The notes under the pieces were generated by a model. The model made no database searches. It saw only the letters and a list, made by a program, of their open reading frames with translations, and had not been told where the DNA came from. From NCBI RefSeq assembly GCF_000012725.1, contig NC_007406.1, positions 2,012,001 to 2,076,000 of the forward strand: a stretch of 64,000 nucleotides of DNA, in the 5' to 3' direction. The translations under genes and the position numbers were made by a program. Below are positions 19,304 through 30,200 of this stretch, in pieces (position 1 is the stretch's first letter; every line of letters begins with the position of its first letter). This DNA is from Nitrobacter winogradskyi Nb-255 (GTDB taxonomy: Bacteria > Pseudomonadota > Alphaproteobacteria > Rhizobiales > Xanthobacteraceae).

Positions 19304-20455
19304 TCACGATCGAGCCAGATGCAGAATATCGTTGTAGGTGGCGAAAACCATCAACATCAGCACCAGACCCAGCCCGATTCGGAACCCCACTTCCTGAGCA
19401 CGCTCGGATATCGGACGGCCTCGCACAGCTTCCGCCGCATAGAACAAAAGGTGGCCACCATCCAGCAACGGAACCGGAAACAGGTTCAACAGTCCGATCG
19501 ACACGGACAGAACGGCGGCAAGATGGATTAAGGCGGCAGGGCCGATCGTGGCCACCTGCCCGGAGATCTGGGCGATTCGAAGCGGCCCGCCGACCTGGTC
19601 GGCCGCCTCGCGCCCGGAGAAGATCCCGCCGATATAAGCCATCGTGCGATCGATAACGAACCAGGTTTCCTCGACTCCCATCCAGAGCGCCGTCACAGGG
19701 TTCACGTATTCCGTGGTGACGTCTCCTGGCGAGGTCGCGCGCGTAATCCCGAGAACGCCGATCCGGTGCGTGTTTCCGAACCGGTCCTTGATCTCCTTGA
19801 GTTCCGGCACGCCTTTCAGATCAACGATCGAATCGCCACGCTTCACGGCGAATGTCAGCGTCTCGCCGGCCTTGGTGCCGACGATCCGCTGCATGTCGGA
19901 AAAGCTGTCGATCCTGCCGCCGTTAATAGCGGTCACGATATCGCCAGCCTTGAAACCAGCCGCTTCGGCGGCGCTGCCGGCCTGCACCCCGTCAACCCGC
20001 GCCGTCGTGCTGGGCTTGCCGAGAAACATGAACAAGCTGGCGAAAATAACGATCGCAAGGATGAAGTTGGCGATGGGTCCAGCGGCAACGATCGCGGCGC
20101 GCCGGCCAACAGACTTATGATGAAAGCTGCTCCCACGCTCTTCCGCCGTCATGGAGGCAAGGGTTGAGCTCGATGGCGTGCTGGCCTCGGAGTCATCGCC
20201 AAAAAACTTGACGTATCCGCCGAGGGGAATGGCGGAGAGCTTCCAGCGCGTCCCGTGCCTGTCGTTGAAGCCCGCCAGTTCGGGGCCAAAGCCCACGGAG
20301 AACGTCAGCACCTTCACGCCCGCCCAGCGCGCGACGAGGAAGTGGCCAAGCTCGTGAAAGAAAACGACGATGGTGAGGACAAACAGGAACGGAAGGATAT
20401 AGCCGATCAAGCCGGAGCTTAGCGTACTGAAACTGTTAAGAAAAAAATCGGCCAT
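19304..20455 (-). CDS. rseP: Site-2 intramembrane metalloprotease RseP
   Basis: Cleaves membrane substrates such as anti-sigma factors inside the inner membrane. From ATG 20455 there are 383 residues. The zinc motif HELGH (34-38) lies in the first membrane segment. One PDZ domain (about 120-205) is visible, fewer than the two of E. coli. The second active-site motif is NLFPVPLLDGGHLLF near 315-330, and a last membrane segment follows. An upstream in-frame start at 20497 adds 14 unconserved residues. It lies in the dxr-rseP-bamA order usual in Proteobacteria. Confidence 0.95.
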   Translation of the reverse strand: MADFFLNSFSTLSSGLIGYILPFLFVLTIVVFFHELGHFLVARWAGVKVLTFSVGFGPELAGFNDRHGTRWKLSAIPLGGYVKFFGDDSEASTPSSSTLASMTAEERGSSFHHKSVGRRAAIVAAGPIANFILAIVIFASLFMFLGKPSTTARVDGVQAGSAAEAAGFKAGDIVTAINGGRIDSFSDMQRIVGTKAGETLTFAVKRGDSIVDLKGVPELKEIKDRFGNTHRIGVLGITRATSPGDVTTEYVNPVTALWMGVEETWFVIDRTMAYIGGIFSGREAADQVGGPLRIAQISGQVATIGPAALIHLAAVLSVSIGLLNLFPVPLLDGGHLLFYAAEAVRGRPISERAQEVGFRIGLGLVLMLMVFATYNDILHLARS

Positions 20456-20470
20456 TCCGCTTCCTTGTGC

Positions 20471-20485
20471 AGGGCCGAAGGCCCT
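20471..20485 (-). other. Hairpin upstream of rseP
   Basis: AGGGCC-GAA-GGCCCT, a perfect 6-bp stem 16 bases before the rseP start. It may lie in the rseP leader. No further signature is seen. Confidence 0.35.
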
Positions 20486-20502
20486 GTTCCCAACCACGCC
20501 TA

Positions 20503-20546
20503 AAGCATTCTCCGGCTAAGTGGAATCCGGATAGCGTGGAAACGCT
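20503..20546. repeat. Mosaic palindromic element, copy 4 (short, degenerate)
   Basis: CTAAAGCATTCTCCGG at one end and GGAAACGCT at the other, with a GTGGAATCCGG loop. This is the terminal module of the family without the second hairpin. It lies between dxr and rseP. Confidence 0.65.
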
Positions 20547-20579
20547 CAAACTCAAATCAATAACTTGCGCGTATACGCG

Positions 20580-21803
20580 CTAGGATGCCTTTGCGGCAAT
20601 TTGAGGCAAGAGCGATGCGGCCATATTTCGCGCGTTATGGTCAACGGCGATGGCGTCGTCAGCCGATGCCAGCGGCGCGAGATTTCCGGCCCGAACCCAG
20701 CCGTTCAGGGTAGCTTCGACCAGGCGGGCGATGGCGCCGAACCTGATCTTCTCGGCGATGAACGCCGCGACGGCAATCTCGTTCGCGGCATTATAGACCG
20801 TGGTTGCGCCCTGCCCCGTCCTCAGCGCATCGTAGGCGAGCCGCAAGGCGGGAAACCGCGCGAAATCCGGCGCCTCGAAGGTCAACTGTCCAATACTGAC
20901 GAGATCGAGCTTCGCCGCCGGCCCCGCGATGCGTTCGGGCCAGCCGAGGCAATGCGCGATCGGCGTCCGCATGTCGGGGGCGCCAAGCTGGGCGACGACG
21001 GACCGATCGGAGAACTCGACCATGCCGTGGACGATGGATTGCGGATGCACCAGGACGTCGATCTCCTCGGGCTCAAGCGCAAACAGACAGGCGGCCTCGA
21101 TAACCTCCAGCCCCTTGTTCATCATCGACGCCGAATCGATGGTGATCTTCCGTCCCATGCTCCAGTTGGGATGCTTCAGCGCCTGCGCCAGCGTCGCATT
21201 CTCGATGTCAGCCGCCGCCCAGGTACGAAACGGCCCCCCCGACGCGGTGATGATGACGCGGGTGAGTTCATCGCGATTTCCTGAACTCAGGGCCTGAAAC
21301 AGGGCATTGTGTTCGGAGTCCGCCGGCAGGACGCAAGCTCCCGCCCTGGCGGCGCGCTGCATGAAAAAATCGCCCGCGCAGACCAGGCACTCCTTGTTCG
21401 CAAGCGCGATCGTCGCGCCGCGATCCACCGCCGCAAGCGCGGGCTTCAGTCCGGCGGCGCCGCTCACCGCGGCCATCAGCCAGTCGGCCGGCCGCGAAGC
21501 GGCCTCGATGATCGCGCTTTCGCCGACGCCATACTCGATGCCGGTGCCGGCAAGCGCATTTTTCAACTCATCAAAGTACGAAGTATCCGCGAGCGCCACA
21601 AATCGCGCGTCAAACTCGCGCGCCAGTTTAACGAGACCCTCAACATTGGAGTTCGCGGTCAGCGCCTCGACCCGGTAGCGGCCGCGCGCCCCGCGCAACA
21701 AATCCATCGTGCTGTCGCCGATCGATCCGGTCGCTCCCAGAACCGTCACGGTCCTGACGCCAGCCTCGACCGGCTTGTCGTTCTTCAACGGAACAGCACT
21801 CAT
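20580..21803 (-). CDS. dxr: 1-deoxy-D-xylulose 5-phosphate reductoisomerase
   Basis: Makes 2-C-methylerythritol 4-phosphate, the committed step of the MEP isoprenoid pathway, which feeds the uppS product downstream. 407 residues with the NADPH-binding motif [14 protein letters not shown] (21-34), [11 protein letters not shown] (about 137) and the metal/substrate motif [11 protein letters not shown] (about 165). It starts 3 bases after cdsA, which implies co-translation. Confidence 0.97.
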   Translation of the reverse strand: MSAVPLKNDKPVEAGVRTVTVLGATGSIGDSTMDLLRGARGRYRVEALTANSNVEGLVKLAREFDARFVALADTSYFDELKNALAGTGIEYGVGESAIIEAASRPADWLMAAVSGAAGLKPALAAVDRGATIALANKECLVCAGDFFMQRAARAGACVLPADSEHNALFQALSSGNRDELTRVIITASGGPFRTWAAADIENATLAQALKHPNWSMGRKITIDSASMMNKGLEVIEAACLFALEPEEIDVLVHPQSIVHGMVEFSDRSVVAQLGAPDMRTPIAHCLGWPERIAGPAAKLDLVSIGQLTFEAPDFARFPALRLAYDALRTGQGATTVYNAANEIAVAAFIAEKIRFGAIARLVEATLNGWVRAGNLAPLASADDAIAVDHNARNMAASLLPQIAAKAS

Positions 21804-21806
21804 ATT

Positions 21807-22649
21807 TCACCAAACCATCAAAGCGTGGCCGATGCCATCGGCATCGCCACGGAGAAATCCGAAAAGCGCGGCGAAAACGATCGCCGCGACAAAGCCGTCG
21901 AGACGGTCGAGCAAGCCGCCGTGCCCTGGAATGATCTGACTGGAATCCTTGACCCCGAAACGCCTCTTGACCGCCGATTCAAACAGGTCGCCCGATTGCG
22001 ACACGATGGACAGCAAAGCAGCGAGCAGCATTAATGGAGCCAATCTTCCGAGATCGAAAGCGGCAAAACCCGCGGCGACCGCGAGGCCGCCGGCAAAGCC
22101 GCCGACAGCACCTGCCCAGGTTTTCTTGGGACTGACGCGAGGCCACAATTTTGGTCCACCAATTCCACGACCCGCGAAGTATCCCCCGATATCGGCAGCC
22201 CACACCACGAACAGCACAAACATCAGCGCGACAAATCCATAGTCGCCATCGAGGCGGACCTGCGCCGATGCAAATGCGGCCGCCGCCGCATAACAGAATC
22301 CGGCCACCGACCAAAGGCGCAACCGGCGCGACACCGCAGCCACCGCCACGGCACCGGTCAGAAGCGCGGCCAACGAAAGCGCGCCGTATCCGAACGCCAG
22401 GCACAGGCCGGACACGACGAGCGCCGCAATCCCCGCGGCGACCGTCTGCTTTTCCTGCGCGGCGCCGACGATCGTCAGCCATTCGACGTACATGCCAATC
22501 CCAGCCAGCATGACGAGCGCGATCCATAACGGTCCGCCGGTCCAGGCGATCGCGATCGCGGCCGGCGCGAGAACCAGCGCCGCCATGATACGCGTCCTGA
22601 GATTTTGTGATCCGCTTGCGGCCGCCGGCGCGCGTTGATCCTGATCCAA
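21807..22649 (-). CDS. cdsA: Phosphatidate cytidylyltransferase
   Basis: Makes CDP-diacylglycerol for phospholipid synthesis; an integral inner-membrane enzyme. 280 residues with about seven membrane segments. The C-terminal family signature is complete: SGDLFESAVKRRFGVKD (about 217-233), then PGHGGLLDRLDG (about 239-250). ATG 22649 gives a polar N-terminus (MDQDQRAPAAAS) before the first hydrophobic segment. The 158-base gap to uppS is filled by palindromic repeats. Confidence 0.96.
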   Translation of the reverse strand: MDQDQRAPAAASGSQNLRTRIMAALVLAPAAIAIAWTGGPLWIALVMLAGIGMYVEWLTIVGAAQEKQTVAAGIAALVVSGLCLAFGYGALSLAALLTGAVAVAAVSRRLRLWSVAGFCYAAAAAFASAQVRLDGDYGFVALMFVLFVVWAADIGGYFAGRGIGGPKLWPRVSPKKTWAGAVGGFAGGLAVAAGFAAFDLGRLAPLMLLAALLSIVSQSGDLFESAVKRRFGVKDSSQIIPGHGGLLDRLDGFVAAIVFAALFGFLRGDADGIGHALMVW

Positions 22650-22689
22650 GCTAATATCCCGAGTCCAAAGTTCGAACGTTCTTAGCTAA

Positions 22690-22797
22690 AGCGTTTTCGA
22701 GCGAAGTGGCATCCGGTTCGCTCGAAAACGCTGTGATTTTGGCCAATGATCTTGATCGGCGCGTTTCATCACGCGACCGGCAACCGCCTTCGTTCGA
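22690..22797. repeat. Mosaic palindromic element, copy 5 (perfect 16-bp stem)
   Basis: AGCGTTTTCGAGCGAA (22690-22705) pairs perfectly with TTCGCTCGAAAACGCT (22717-22732) around an 11-base loop. A degenerate second copy (GCGTTTCATCACGCGACCGG…CGTTCGAAAA) follows to about 22797. It fills the uppS-cdsA gap and would form a strong hairpin in the operon mRNA. Confidence 0.9.
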
Positions 22798-22807
22798 AAA
22801 TTGACAG

Positions 22808-23566
22808 TCATGATCCGGCTTTCGCGGCCAGCCCGCCGAAGCGGCGTTCGCGTCTTGCATATTCGGCGATCGCTCCTTCGAGCGCCGTCCTGTCGAAATC
22901 CGGCCAGTGGATCGGGACGAACACAAACTCGCTGTAAGCCGCCTGCCACATCAGGAAATTCGACAGCCGCTGCTCCCCGCTCGTGCGAATGATCAGGTCA
23001 GGATCGGGAATGTCCGGGGCGTCGAGATATCGACCCAGCGTATCGGCGTCGATCGTGGCCGGATCGCGCTTACCCTCGGCGACTTCGCGCGCAAGCCGCC
23101 GGGCGGCTTTCGCGATTTCTTGTCGCGAACCATAGTTGAACGCAACGACAAGATTAAGCCGGTTGTTGTTCTTCGTCAGTTCCTCGGCCTCGGTCAACAG
23201 CGCAGAGATATCCGGCTCCAGCCCGTCGCGCTCGCCGATAACCCGCACGCGCACCCCGTCGCGATGCAGCGTCGCCAGATCATTGCGGACGAACCTCCGC
23301 AGCAAGCCGAAGAGATCGCTGATCTCGCTCGGAGGCCGCGACCAGTTCTCGGAACTGAAGGAAAAAATGGTCAGATAAAGGATGTTCAACTCGCCCGCGG
23401 CACGGACCACGCGCCTCAACGCCTCGACACCGCGGCGATGGCCTTCCGCGCGCGGCAGTCCTCGAGCGGCCGCCCATCGGCCGTTGCCATCCATGATGAT
23501 CGCAACATGCAGCGGCGCATCGGCTTGGTCCGATCCCTCGATTGCAGGCGCAACGGCATTCGACAT
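22808..23566 (-). CDS. uppS: Undecaprenyl diphosphate synthase
   Basis: Cis-prenyltransferase that makes the C55 lipid carrier for peptidoglycan and O-antigen. 252 residues. The N-terminal catalytic motif [21 protein letters not shown] (about 23-43) and the C-terminal [20 protein letters not shown] region are diagnostic. It lies 18 bases after frr. Confidence 0.97.
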   Translation of the reverse strand: MSNAVAPAIEGSDQADAPLHVAIIMDGNGRWAAARGLPRAEGHRRGVEALRRVVRAAGELNILYLTIFSFSSENWSRPPSEISDLFGLLRRFVRNDLATLHRDGVRVRVIGERDGLEPDISALLTEAEELTKNNNRLNLVVAFNYGSRQEIAKAARRLAREVAEGKRDPATIDADTLGRYLDAPDIPDPDLIIRTSGEQRLSNFLMWQAAYSEFVFVPIHWPDFDRTALEGAIAEYARRERRFGGLAAKAGS

Positions 23567-23584
23567 CAGGCCAGTCCAATCCGG

Positions 23585-24148
23585 CTAAACGGTGAGGATT
23601 TCCTTTTCCTTGCCCGCCAGCAACTGATCGATTTCGGAGATGACGCTGTCCGTAGCCTTCTGAACATCGTTCGCCAGGCGCTTCTCGTCGTCCTCGGAAA
23701 TCTCGTGATTTTTTTCGAGCTTCTTCAGCGTATCCAGTCCATCACGGCGCACATGACGAACCGCCACCTTCGCCGCCTCCGCATATTTGTGTGCGACCTT
23801 TACCAATTCCTTGCGCCGCTCTTCGTTAAGTTCGGGAATGCGCAACCGCAATACCTGTCCCTCGGTGGCCGGGCTCAGTCCGAGATTCGAATCGACGATC
23901 GCCTTCTCCACCGCCTTGACCATCGACTTATCCCAAACCTGCACCGACAAAAGACGCGGCTCCGGAACGCTGATCGTCGCCACCTGATTCAGTGGCATGT
24001 GGCTGCCATAGGCATCGACCTGCACCGGGTCAAGCATCGACGAGGACGCCCGGCCGGTTCGCAATCCCCCCAGTTCATGCTTGAGGGACTGTGTCGCTCC
24101 CTGCATTCGTCGCTTCAAGTCGCCAATATCGAAACTTCCCGACACCAT
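23585..24148 (-). CDS. frr: Ribosome recycling factor
   Basis: Splits post-termination ribosomes together with EF-G. 187 residues, close to the usual 185. Conserved [10 protein letters not shown] (about 26-36), the central hinge and [16 protein letters not shown] (about 105-120) are visible. It lies 51 bases after pyrH in the classic pyrH-frr pair. Confidence 0.98.
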   Translation of the reverse strand: MVSGSFDIGDLKRRMQGATQSLKHELGGLRTGRASSSMLDPVQVDAYGSHMPLNQVATISVPEPRLLSVQVWDKSMVKAVEKAIVDSNLGLSPATEGQVLRLRIPELNEERRKELVKVAHKYAEAAKVAVRHVRRDGLDTLKKLEKNHEISEDDEKRLANDVQKATDSVISEIDQLLAGKEKEILTV

Positions 24149-24199
24149 GCGCCCTCCATATGGAACTTGCCTGAACTACATCCGATCCGCCGCGACGGA

Positions 24200-24916
24200 T
24201 CAACTTGCGACAATCGTCCCGCGGCCGGTCCCCTTCAGGATAGCGCCGATCGAACCCGGTTCGGCGATCGAGAACACAATGATAGGCAGCGCCGTCTCGC
24301 GGGCAAGCGCGAAAGCCGTCGCGTCCATGACCTTATAGCCGCCTTCGAGCGCCTGCGAATGACTTAACCGTTCGAACCTTTTCGCTGACGGATCCTTCTT
24401 CGGATCGGAACTATAAACGCCATCCACGTTCGTTGCCTTGAGAACGGCCTGCGCGCCGATCTCGGCGGCGCGAAGAACCGCCGTCGTGTCGGTCGTGAAG
24501 TAAGGATTACCGGTTCCGCCCGCGAGCAGGACAATGCGGTCCTCTGCGAGATACTTGTGCGCGGCACGGCGGGTGAAAAGCTCACAGACCTCAGGCATTA
24601 CAAACGAAGAGAGGGCACGCGCCGATTGCCCGCGGCGTTCCAGGGCAGCCTCAAGGGCCAGGCAGTTCATGACGGTGGCAAGCATGCCCATCGTATCGCC
24701 GGTCGGACGCGAGACGCCGCGGGATGATACCTCGACACCGCGGAATATGTTTCCGCCGCCGACGACGACCGCGATTTCCACTCCCAGCGCGCGAGCCTCC
24801 GCCAGATCGCCGGCGATCCGATCGATCGTCGGCTGATCGATGCCAAAAGGCTGCGAACCCGCCAGATACTCTCCCGACAGCTTGACGACAACACGACGGT
24901 AGGCCGGCCGATCCAT
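24200..24916 (-). CDS. pyrH: UMP kinase
   Basis: Phosphorylates UMP to UDP; an amino-acid-kinase-fold hexamer regulated by GTP and UTP. 238 residues from ATG 24916 ([20 protein letters not shown]), with [10 protein letters not shown] (about 55-64) and KATNVDGVY (about 160-168). The longer upstream frame is unconserved and rejected. It lies 49 bases after tsf. Confidence 0.97.
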   Translation of the reverse strand: MDRPAYRRVVVKLSGEYLAGSQPFGIDQPTIDRIAGDLAEARALGVEIAVVVGGGNIFRGVEVSSRGVSRPTGDTMGMLATVMNCLALEAALERRGQSARALSSFVMPEVCELFTRRAAHKYLAEDRIVLLAGGTGNPYFTTDTTAVLRAAEIGAQAVLKATNVDGVYSSDPKKDPSAKRFERLSHSQALEGGYKVMDATAFALARETALPIIVFSIAEPGSIGAILKGTGRGTIVAS

Positions 24917-24965
24917 GATGCGTTCGCTCCGTCGCGAGTCAGATTGTCCCGCCTCAGATCCGGGG

Positions 24966-25889
24966 TTACCCTTGTCCGGCCGCCGCAGCGACCTCGGCCG
25001 CGAAATCGGACTCGGCCTTCTCAATTCCTTCTCCAAGAGCATAGCGCACGAAGCCCGCAATCCTCACGGGCGCGCCAACCCGGCCCTCGGCTTCCTTGAG
25101 CGCCTGGCCAACACTTCTCTTGTCGTCGAAAATGAACGGCTGTTCCAGCAGCGTCTGCTCCTTGAAAAAGGTCTTCAGGCCGGACTCGGTGATCTTCTCG
25201 ATCATCGCCTCCGGCTTGCCCTGCTGCCGGAATTTGTCCGCGAGGACGTCCTTCTCGCGCTTGACGACCTCCGGGTCGACGCCCGAAGGATCGACCGCCA
25301 CCGGATTAGCGGACGCAATATGCATGGCGACCTGACGGCCAAGCGCCGCGAGCTCGTCGGCATTGCCGGCAGACTCCAGCGCGACGATCACACCCAGCTT
25401 GCCCGCACCGTCGATCACGGCATTGTGGACATAGCCCGCGACGATTCCCTTGGGGACCTCCAGCGAATTCGCGCGACGCAACGTCATGTTCTCGCCGATG
25501 GTCGCGATCGCATCCGAGATCGTCGTCGCCACAGTGGCGTTGCCAACCTCGGCGGCCTTGATTACCTCGACGTCGGCGCCGACGCTGAGAGCGACCTGAG
25601 CCACCATCTTGACCAGTCCCTGAAACTGCTCGTTGCGCGCAACAAAGTCGGTTTCCGAATTGACTTCGACGACGACGCCCTTGTTGCCGCTGGTGACGAC
25701 GCCGATCAGGCCCTCGGCCGCGACACGCCCCGCCTTCTTGGCGGCTTTGGAAAGTCCCTTCTTGCGCAGCCAGTCAATCGCGGCTTGCATGTCACCGTTG
25801 TTTTCGGTCAGCGCCTGCTTGCAATCCATCATGCCGACGCCGGTGATTTCGCGCAGCTCCTTGACCATCGCCGCGGTGATTGTCGCCAT
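24966..25889 (-). CDS. tsf: Elongation factor Ts
   Basis: Guanine nucleotide exchange factor for EF-Tu. 307 residues. The UBA-like N-terminus has [16 protein letters not shown] (about 10-25). The TDFVARN motif that contacts EF-Tu is near residue 80. The dimerisation repeats follow. It sits 125 bases after rpsB; nothing else is visible in that gap. Confidence 0.98.
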
Positions 25890-26014
25890 TGCTGTATGTC
25901 CTTTGCCTGCCGGGAGATGACGGTACGGATTCCCCGGCCGCCGTCACCTCTACCCAGGGATCAATCAGAAAATCGGGCATGACGCGGCCGGCTGCAACAC
26001 CGCCGCGCCTCACG

Positions 26015-27013
26015 TTACTCGGCTTCGGCTGTCATCGCCTTGGCCTGAGCGACCCAGCCGTCGGCCCGGCTCGGAAGGCCAACCTCCTCGCCGATCCTGT
26101 GCGCGGTATCGTGATCGAGCTCGGCCAACTGCCAATAGTGGAAGATACCGAGATCGTTGAATTTCTTCTCGATCGCCCCGGAGACGCCGGTGAGCTTCTT
26201 GAGATCGTCGGCAACGCCTCGCGGACCGGCGAGACCCTGGAAGCCGGCAGGCTGCGCGGCGGCTGGAATCTCTTCCTGCACCGGCTGGACCGAAGCACCC
26301 ACATCGATGCCGGATTCGCCCTGAGCCCGTGAAATGCCGTCGATCGCCGCGCGGGCAATGAGGTCGCAATACAGGCTGATGGCGCGGCCCGCATCGTCGT
26401 TACCGGGCACGATATAGGTGATGCCTTTCGGATCGCAGTTGGTGTCCACGATCGCCGCGACCGGAATGTTCAGCCGCTGGGCTTCCTGGATCGCGATGTC
26501 TTCCTTGTTGGTGTCGATCACGAACATCAGATCGGGAAGACCGCCCATGTCCTTGATGCCGCCGAGCGAACGATCAAGCTTGTCGCGCTCGCGTTGAAGC
26601 GTCAGCCGCTCCTTCTTGGTGTAGGCATTGGCGTCGCCGGAATTGAGCACCTCGTCGAGATGGCGCAACCGCTTGATCGAACCTGAAATCGTTTTCCAGT
26701 TGGTCAGCGTACCGCCCAGCCAGCGCGAATTGACGAAGTACTGCGCCGAGCGCTTCGCGGCATCGGCGACACCATCCTGCGCCTGCCGCTTGGTGCCGAC
26801 GAACAGGATGCGGCCGCCCCTGGCGACGGTATCGCTGACGGCCTGCAACGCATGGTGCAGCAGCGGCACGGTCTGCGCGAGGTCGATGATGTGGATGTTG
26901 TTGCGGGCGCCGAAGATGTACTCCGCCATCTTCGGATTCCAGCGGTGCGATTGGTGGCCGAAATGAACGCCAGCCTCAAGCAGCTGACGCATGGTGAATT
27001 CAGGTATCGCCAT
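26015..27013 (-). CDS. rpsB: 30S ribosomal protein S2 with C-terminal extension
   Basis: Assembles late into the small subunit. From ATG 27013 there are 332 residues. The S2 body (1 to ~235) contains [21 protein letters not shown] and [15 protein letters not shown]. Beyond it lies an extra ~95 residues: a Pro/Ala linker, then a helix-hairpin-helix-like segment ([20 protein letters not shown]) ending in AKAMTAEAE. Such tails are known in Alphaproteobacteria; the role is not clear. An upstream start at 27067 is unconserved. Confidence 0.97.
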   Translation of the reverse strand: MAIPEFTMRQLLEAGVHFGHQSHRWNPKMAEYIFGARNNIHIIDLAQTVPLLHHALQAVSDTVARGGRILFVGTKRQAQDGVADAAKRSAQYFVNSRWLGGTLTNWKTISGSIKRLRHLDEVLNSGDANAYTKKERLTLQRERDKLDRSLGGIKDMGGLPDLMFVIDTNKEDIAIQEAQRLNIPVAAIVDTNCDPKGITYIVPGNDDAGRAISLYCDLIARAAIDGISRAQGESGIDVGASVQPVQEEIPAAAQPAGFQGLAGPRGVADDLKKLTGVSGAIEKKFNDLGIFHYWQLAELDHDTAHRIGEEVGLPSRADGWVAQAKAMTAEAE

Positions 27014-27082
27014 GGTTCGATTCTCCGGTTGGTTCCTCCGGAAACGTGTGAGCAGGCGAACCGTCAAACCAAAAGGATTGCG

Positions 27083-27100
27083 GTCCGGCAGCCACCGGAC
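27083..27100 (-). promoter_or_regulatory. Hairpin in the rpsB leader
   Basis: GTCCGG-six-base loop-CCGGAC about 70 bases upstream of the rpsB start and downstream of its predicted promoter. S2 is known to repress its own mRNA in other bacteria, so this could be part of an autoregulatory leader, but no family is recognised. Confidence 0.4.
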
Positions 27101-27137
27101 GGCTTTTCAGGCCATGTTTCCGTGTGAGATGGCGGCC

Positions 27138-27166
27138 TGTATAGCGAGGGTACCCGCCATACGCAA
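27138..27166 (-). promoter_or_regulatory. Predicted rpsB-tsf promoter
   Basis: On the minus strand TTGCGT (27166-27161) and TATACA (27143-27138) are separated by exactly 17 bases. This is the best sigma-70-like promoter upstream of rpsB and gives a leader of about 120 bases. It lies between dnaE and rpsB, so the block is transcribed separately from dnaE. Confidence 0.6.
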
Positions 27167-27204
27167 GGCAATCCGATCCCGCCGGGCTGCCCCTCCCGGG
27201 CCGG

Positions 27205-30200
27205 TCAGATAGCCTGAACATCCACGACCCCCGTGACCGCCTTGATCGCGCCGGCAATCTGAGGCGAAACCCGAAAGCGGCCAGGAAGCTTTATTTCCAC
27301 CTCGGTCTCAAGGTCCAGCATCATCACCAGCGAGACCTCGCCCTCGCCAGCCTGCCTCGATGCGGGAACTTTCGCGGCGCCAGCCGGATCCCCGTTGTCG
27401 TTCGCCTGAAGACGCTTTTCGATCGACTCGAGCGGCCTGGAATCGCGCAGGAAAATCCGCAGTCCCTTCTGCGTCTTGGCCGCCGCATCGTCGAGCGGTT
27501 CGGCACGGGACACCCGCGCCCGCACCTCCTCTCCCTGCAATTCCGCATCGAGTTGCAACAGCACCGCTGCCCCCGGTTCAAGGACCTCCCGAAACTGCGC
27601 GAGACCTTCCGAGAACAGCACCGCCTCGAAATGGCCGCTCGGATCGGACAGGCCGATGATGCCCATCTTGTTACCCGTCTTGGTTCGCCGCTCCATCCGC
27701 GAAACCACCGTCGCAGCCACCTTGCCGGCGGTCGCACCTGACTTCACCGCGCGGGAAAATTCGACCCACGACTGGACGCGGAGCCGCTTGAGCGCTGTCG
27801 CATAATCGTCGAGCGGATGTCCCGACAGGAAAAATCCGACCGCCTCATATTCGCGCCTCAGCCGATCGGCGGGCAGCCAGGGCTCCGCCCGAGGCAGCAT
27901 GATGTCTGGCGCGTCCGCCAGACCGCCGAACATGTCATTCTGGCCGATCATCGTCGCCTCGTGGCTGCGCTGGCACGCAGCAAGGATCGCCTCGGCGCCG
28001 GCGAACACACGGGCGCGGTTCGGCTCGAGCGCCTCAAACGCTCCGGCGGCCGCGAGACTTTCGATGACGCGCTTGTTGATGGCGCGCGGCGGCACCCTGG
28101 CGGCGAAATCCGCCAGCGAAGTGAACATGCCGGCCTTGCGAGCTTCGACGATCTGCTCGACCGCGTGCGCGCCGACCCCTTTCAGCGCGGCCAGCGCATA
28201 ACAGATGACGCCTTCCTTCACCTCGAAGGTCGCACCGGAGCGATTGATCGACGGCGCTTCGACCTTGATGCCCAGGCGCTGGGCCTCCGCGCGAAACTCC
28301 GAAAGCTTGTCGGTGTTGCTCATATCGAGCGTCATCGATGCCGCCAGAAACTCGACGGGAAAGTGCGCTTTCATGTACGCGGTCTGATAGGAGACCAGCG
28401 CATAGGCCGCGGCGTGGCTTTTGTTGAAACCGTAATCAGCGAACTTCGCCAGCAGCTCAAAGATCGTTTCCGCCTGGCCTCGGGGAACGCCGTTGTTGAC
28501 GGAGCCCGCCACGAAGATCGCGCGCTGCTTCTCCATCTCCGAGCGAATCTTCTTACCCATCGCCCGCCGCAGCAGGTCGGCGTCTCCGAGCGAGTAGCCG
28601 GCCATGACCTGGGCGATCTGCATCACCTGTTCCTGATAGATGATAACGCCGAAGGTCTCCTTCAGGATCGGCTCGAGCATCGGATGAAGATATTCCGCTT
28701 CCTCCTCGCCATGCTTGCGCGCGCAATAGGTCGGAATATTCGCCATCGGCCCCGGTCGATACAGCGCGACCAGCGCGATGATGTCCTCGAATCGGTCCGG
28801 ACGCATGTCCACCAGCGCCCGTCGCATGCCCTGGCTTTCAACCTGAAACACGCCGACCACGTCGCCCTGGGTCAGCATCTGGTAGCTGGCCGCGTCGTCA
28901 AGCGGCAGCGTGGCAAGATCGACGTCGATCCCCCGCTGCTTCAGCAACTTCACCGCGACGTCAAGAACGGTCAGCGTCTTCAGGCCGAGGAAGTCGAACT
29001 TCACGAGGCCCGCCGGCTCCACCCACTTCATGTTGAACTGGGTCACCGGCATGTCGGACTTCGGATCGCGATACAGCGGCACGAGTTCGCTCAAGGGCCG
29101 ATCGCCGATCACGATGCCCGCCGCATGGGTCGAGGCGTGACGCGTCAGGCCTTCGAGGCGCTGGGCGATATCGAACGCGCGCGCCACCACCGGGTCCTCA
29201 TCACGAAACGCCTGTAGTTTCGGCTCTCCCTCGATGGCCTGCTTCAGCGAGACCGGCGCCGCGGGATTTTGCGGCACCAGCTTGGTCAGCTTGTCCACCT
29301 GACCGTAAGGCATCTGCAGGACGCGGCCGACGTCGCGCAGCACGCCCCGCGCCTGCAACGTGCCAAAGGTGATGATCTGCGCGACCTGGTCGCGGCCGTA
29401 GCGCTTCTGCACGTAGTCGATGACCTCCCCGCGCCGCTCCTGGCAGAAGTCGATATCGAAGTCCGGCATCGATATCCGTTCGGGATTGAGGAAGCGCTCG
29501 AACAGCAGGCCGAAGCGGATCGGATCGAGATCGGTGATCGTGAGCGCATAGGCCACCAATGAGCCGGCGCCGGAGCCCCGCCCCGGCCCAACCGGAATTC
29601 CCTTGGACTTGGCGTGCTTGATGAAGTCCGCGACGATGAGGAAGTAGCCCGCGTAATTCATGCGCGTGATGACATCGAGTTCGAAGTCAAGGCGCGCGCT
29701 GTAGTCCTGCTCCGTCATTCCGGTCGAGACGCCATGCACCGCCAGCCGCTTCGCAAGTCCCTCCTGCGCCTGTCGCCGCAATTCGGCGGCTTCATCGTTT
29801 TTCCCGTCCGCCGCGGCGGCGTCCGAGGCCACCGTAAAGTGCGGAAGGATCGGCTTGCGCGTCCGCGGCCGGAACGCGCAACGTTCCGCGATTTCCATCG
29901 TGGACGACAACGCTTCCGGGATGTCAGCAAACAGGACAGCCATTTCCGCGCGGGTCTTGAAGCGGTGATCCGGCGTCAATTGCTCGCGATCGGTCTCCGC
30001 AACCAGGCGACCGCCGGCGATGCATAGCAAGGCGTCATGGGCTTCATAATCATCGGAGGTCGCAAAATACGGCTCGTTGGTCGCAACCAGCGGAAGGCCC
30101 TTCGCATAGGCGAGGTCGATCAATGCACCTTCGACCCGCCGCTCCTTGTCGAGCCCATGGCGCTGCAACTCCACGTAAAGCCGGTCGCCGAAAATCCCGG

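Noticed and set aside
22907-24367. 486-codon open frame opposite uppS, frr and pyrH
   Set aside because: Spans three genuine genes on the other strand and has no recognisable fold; a GC-skew artefact.
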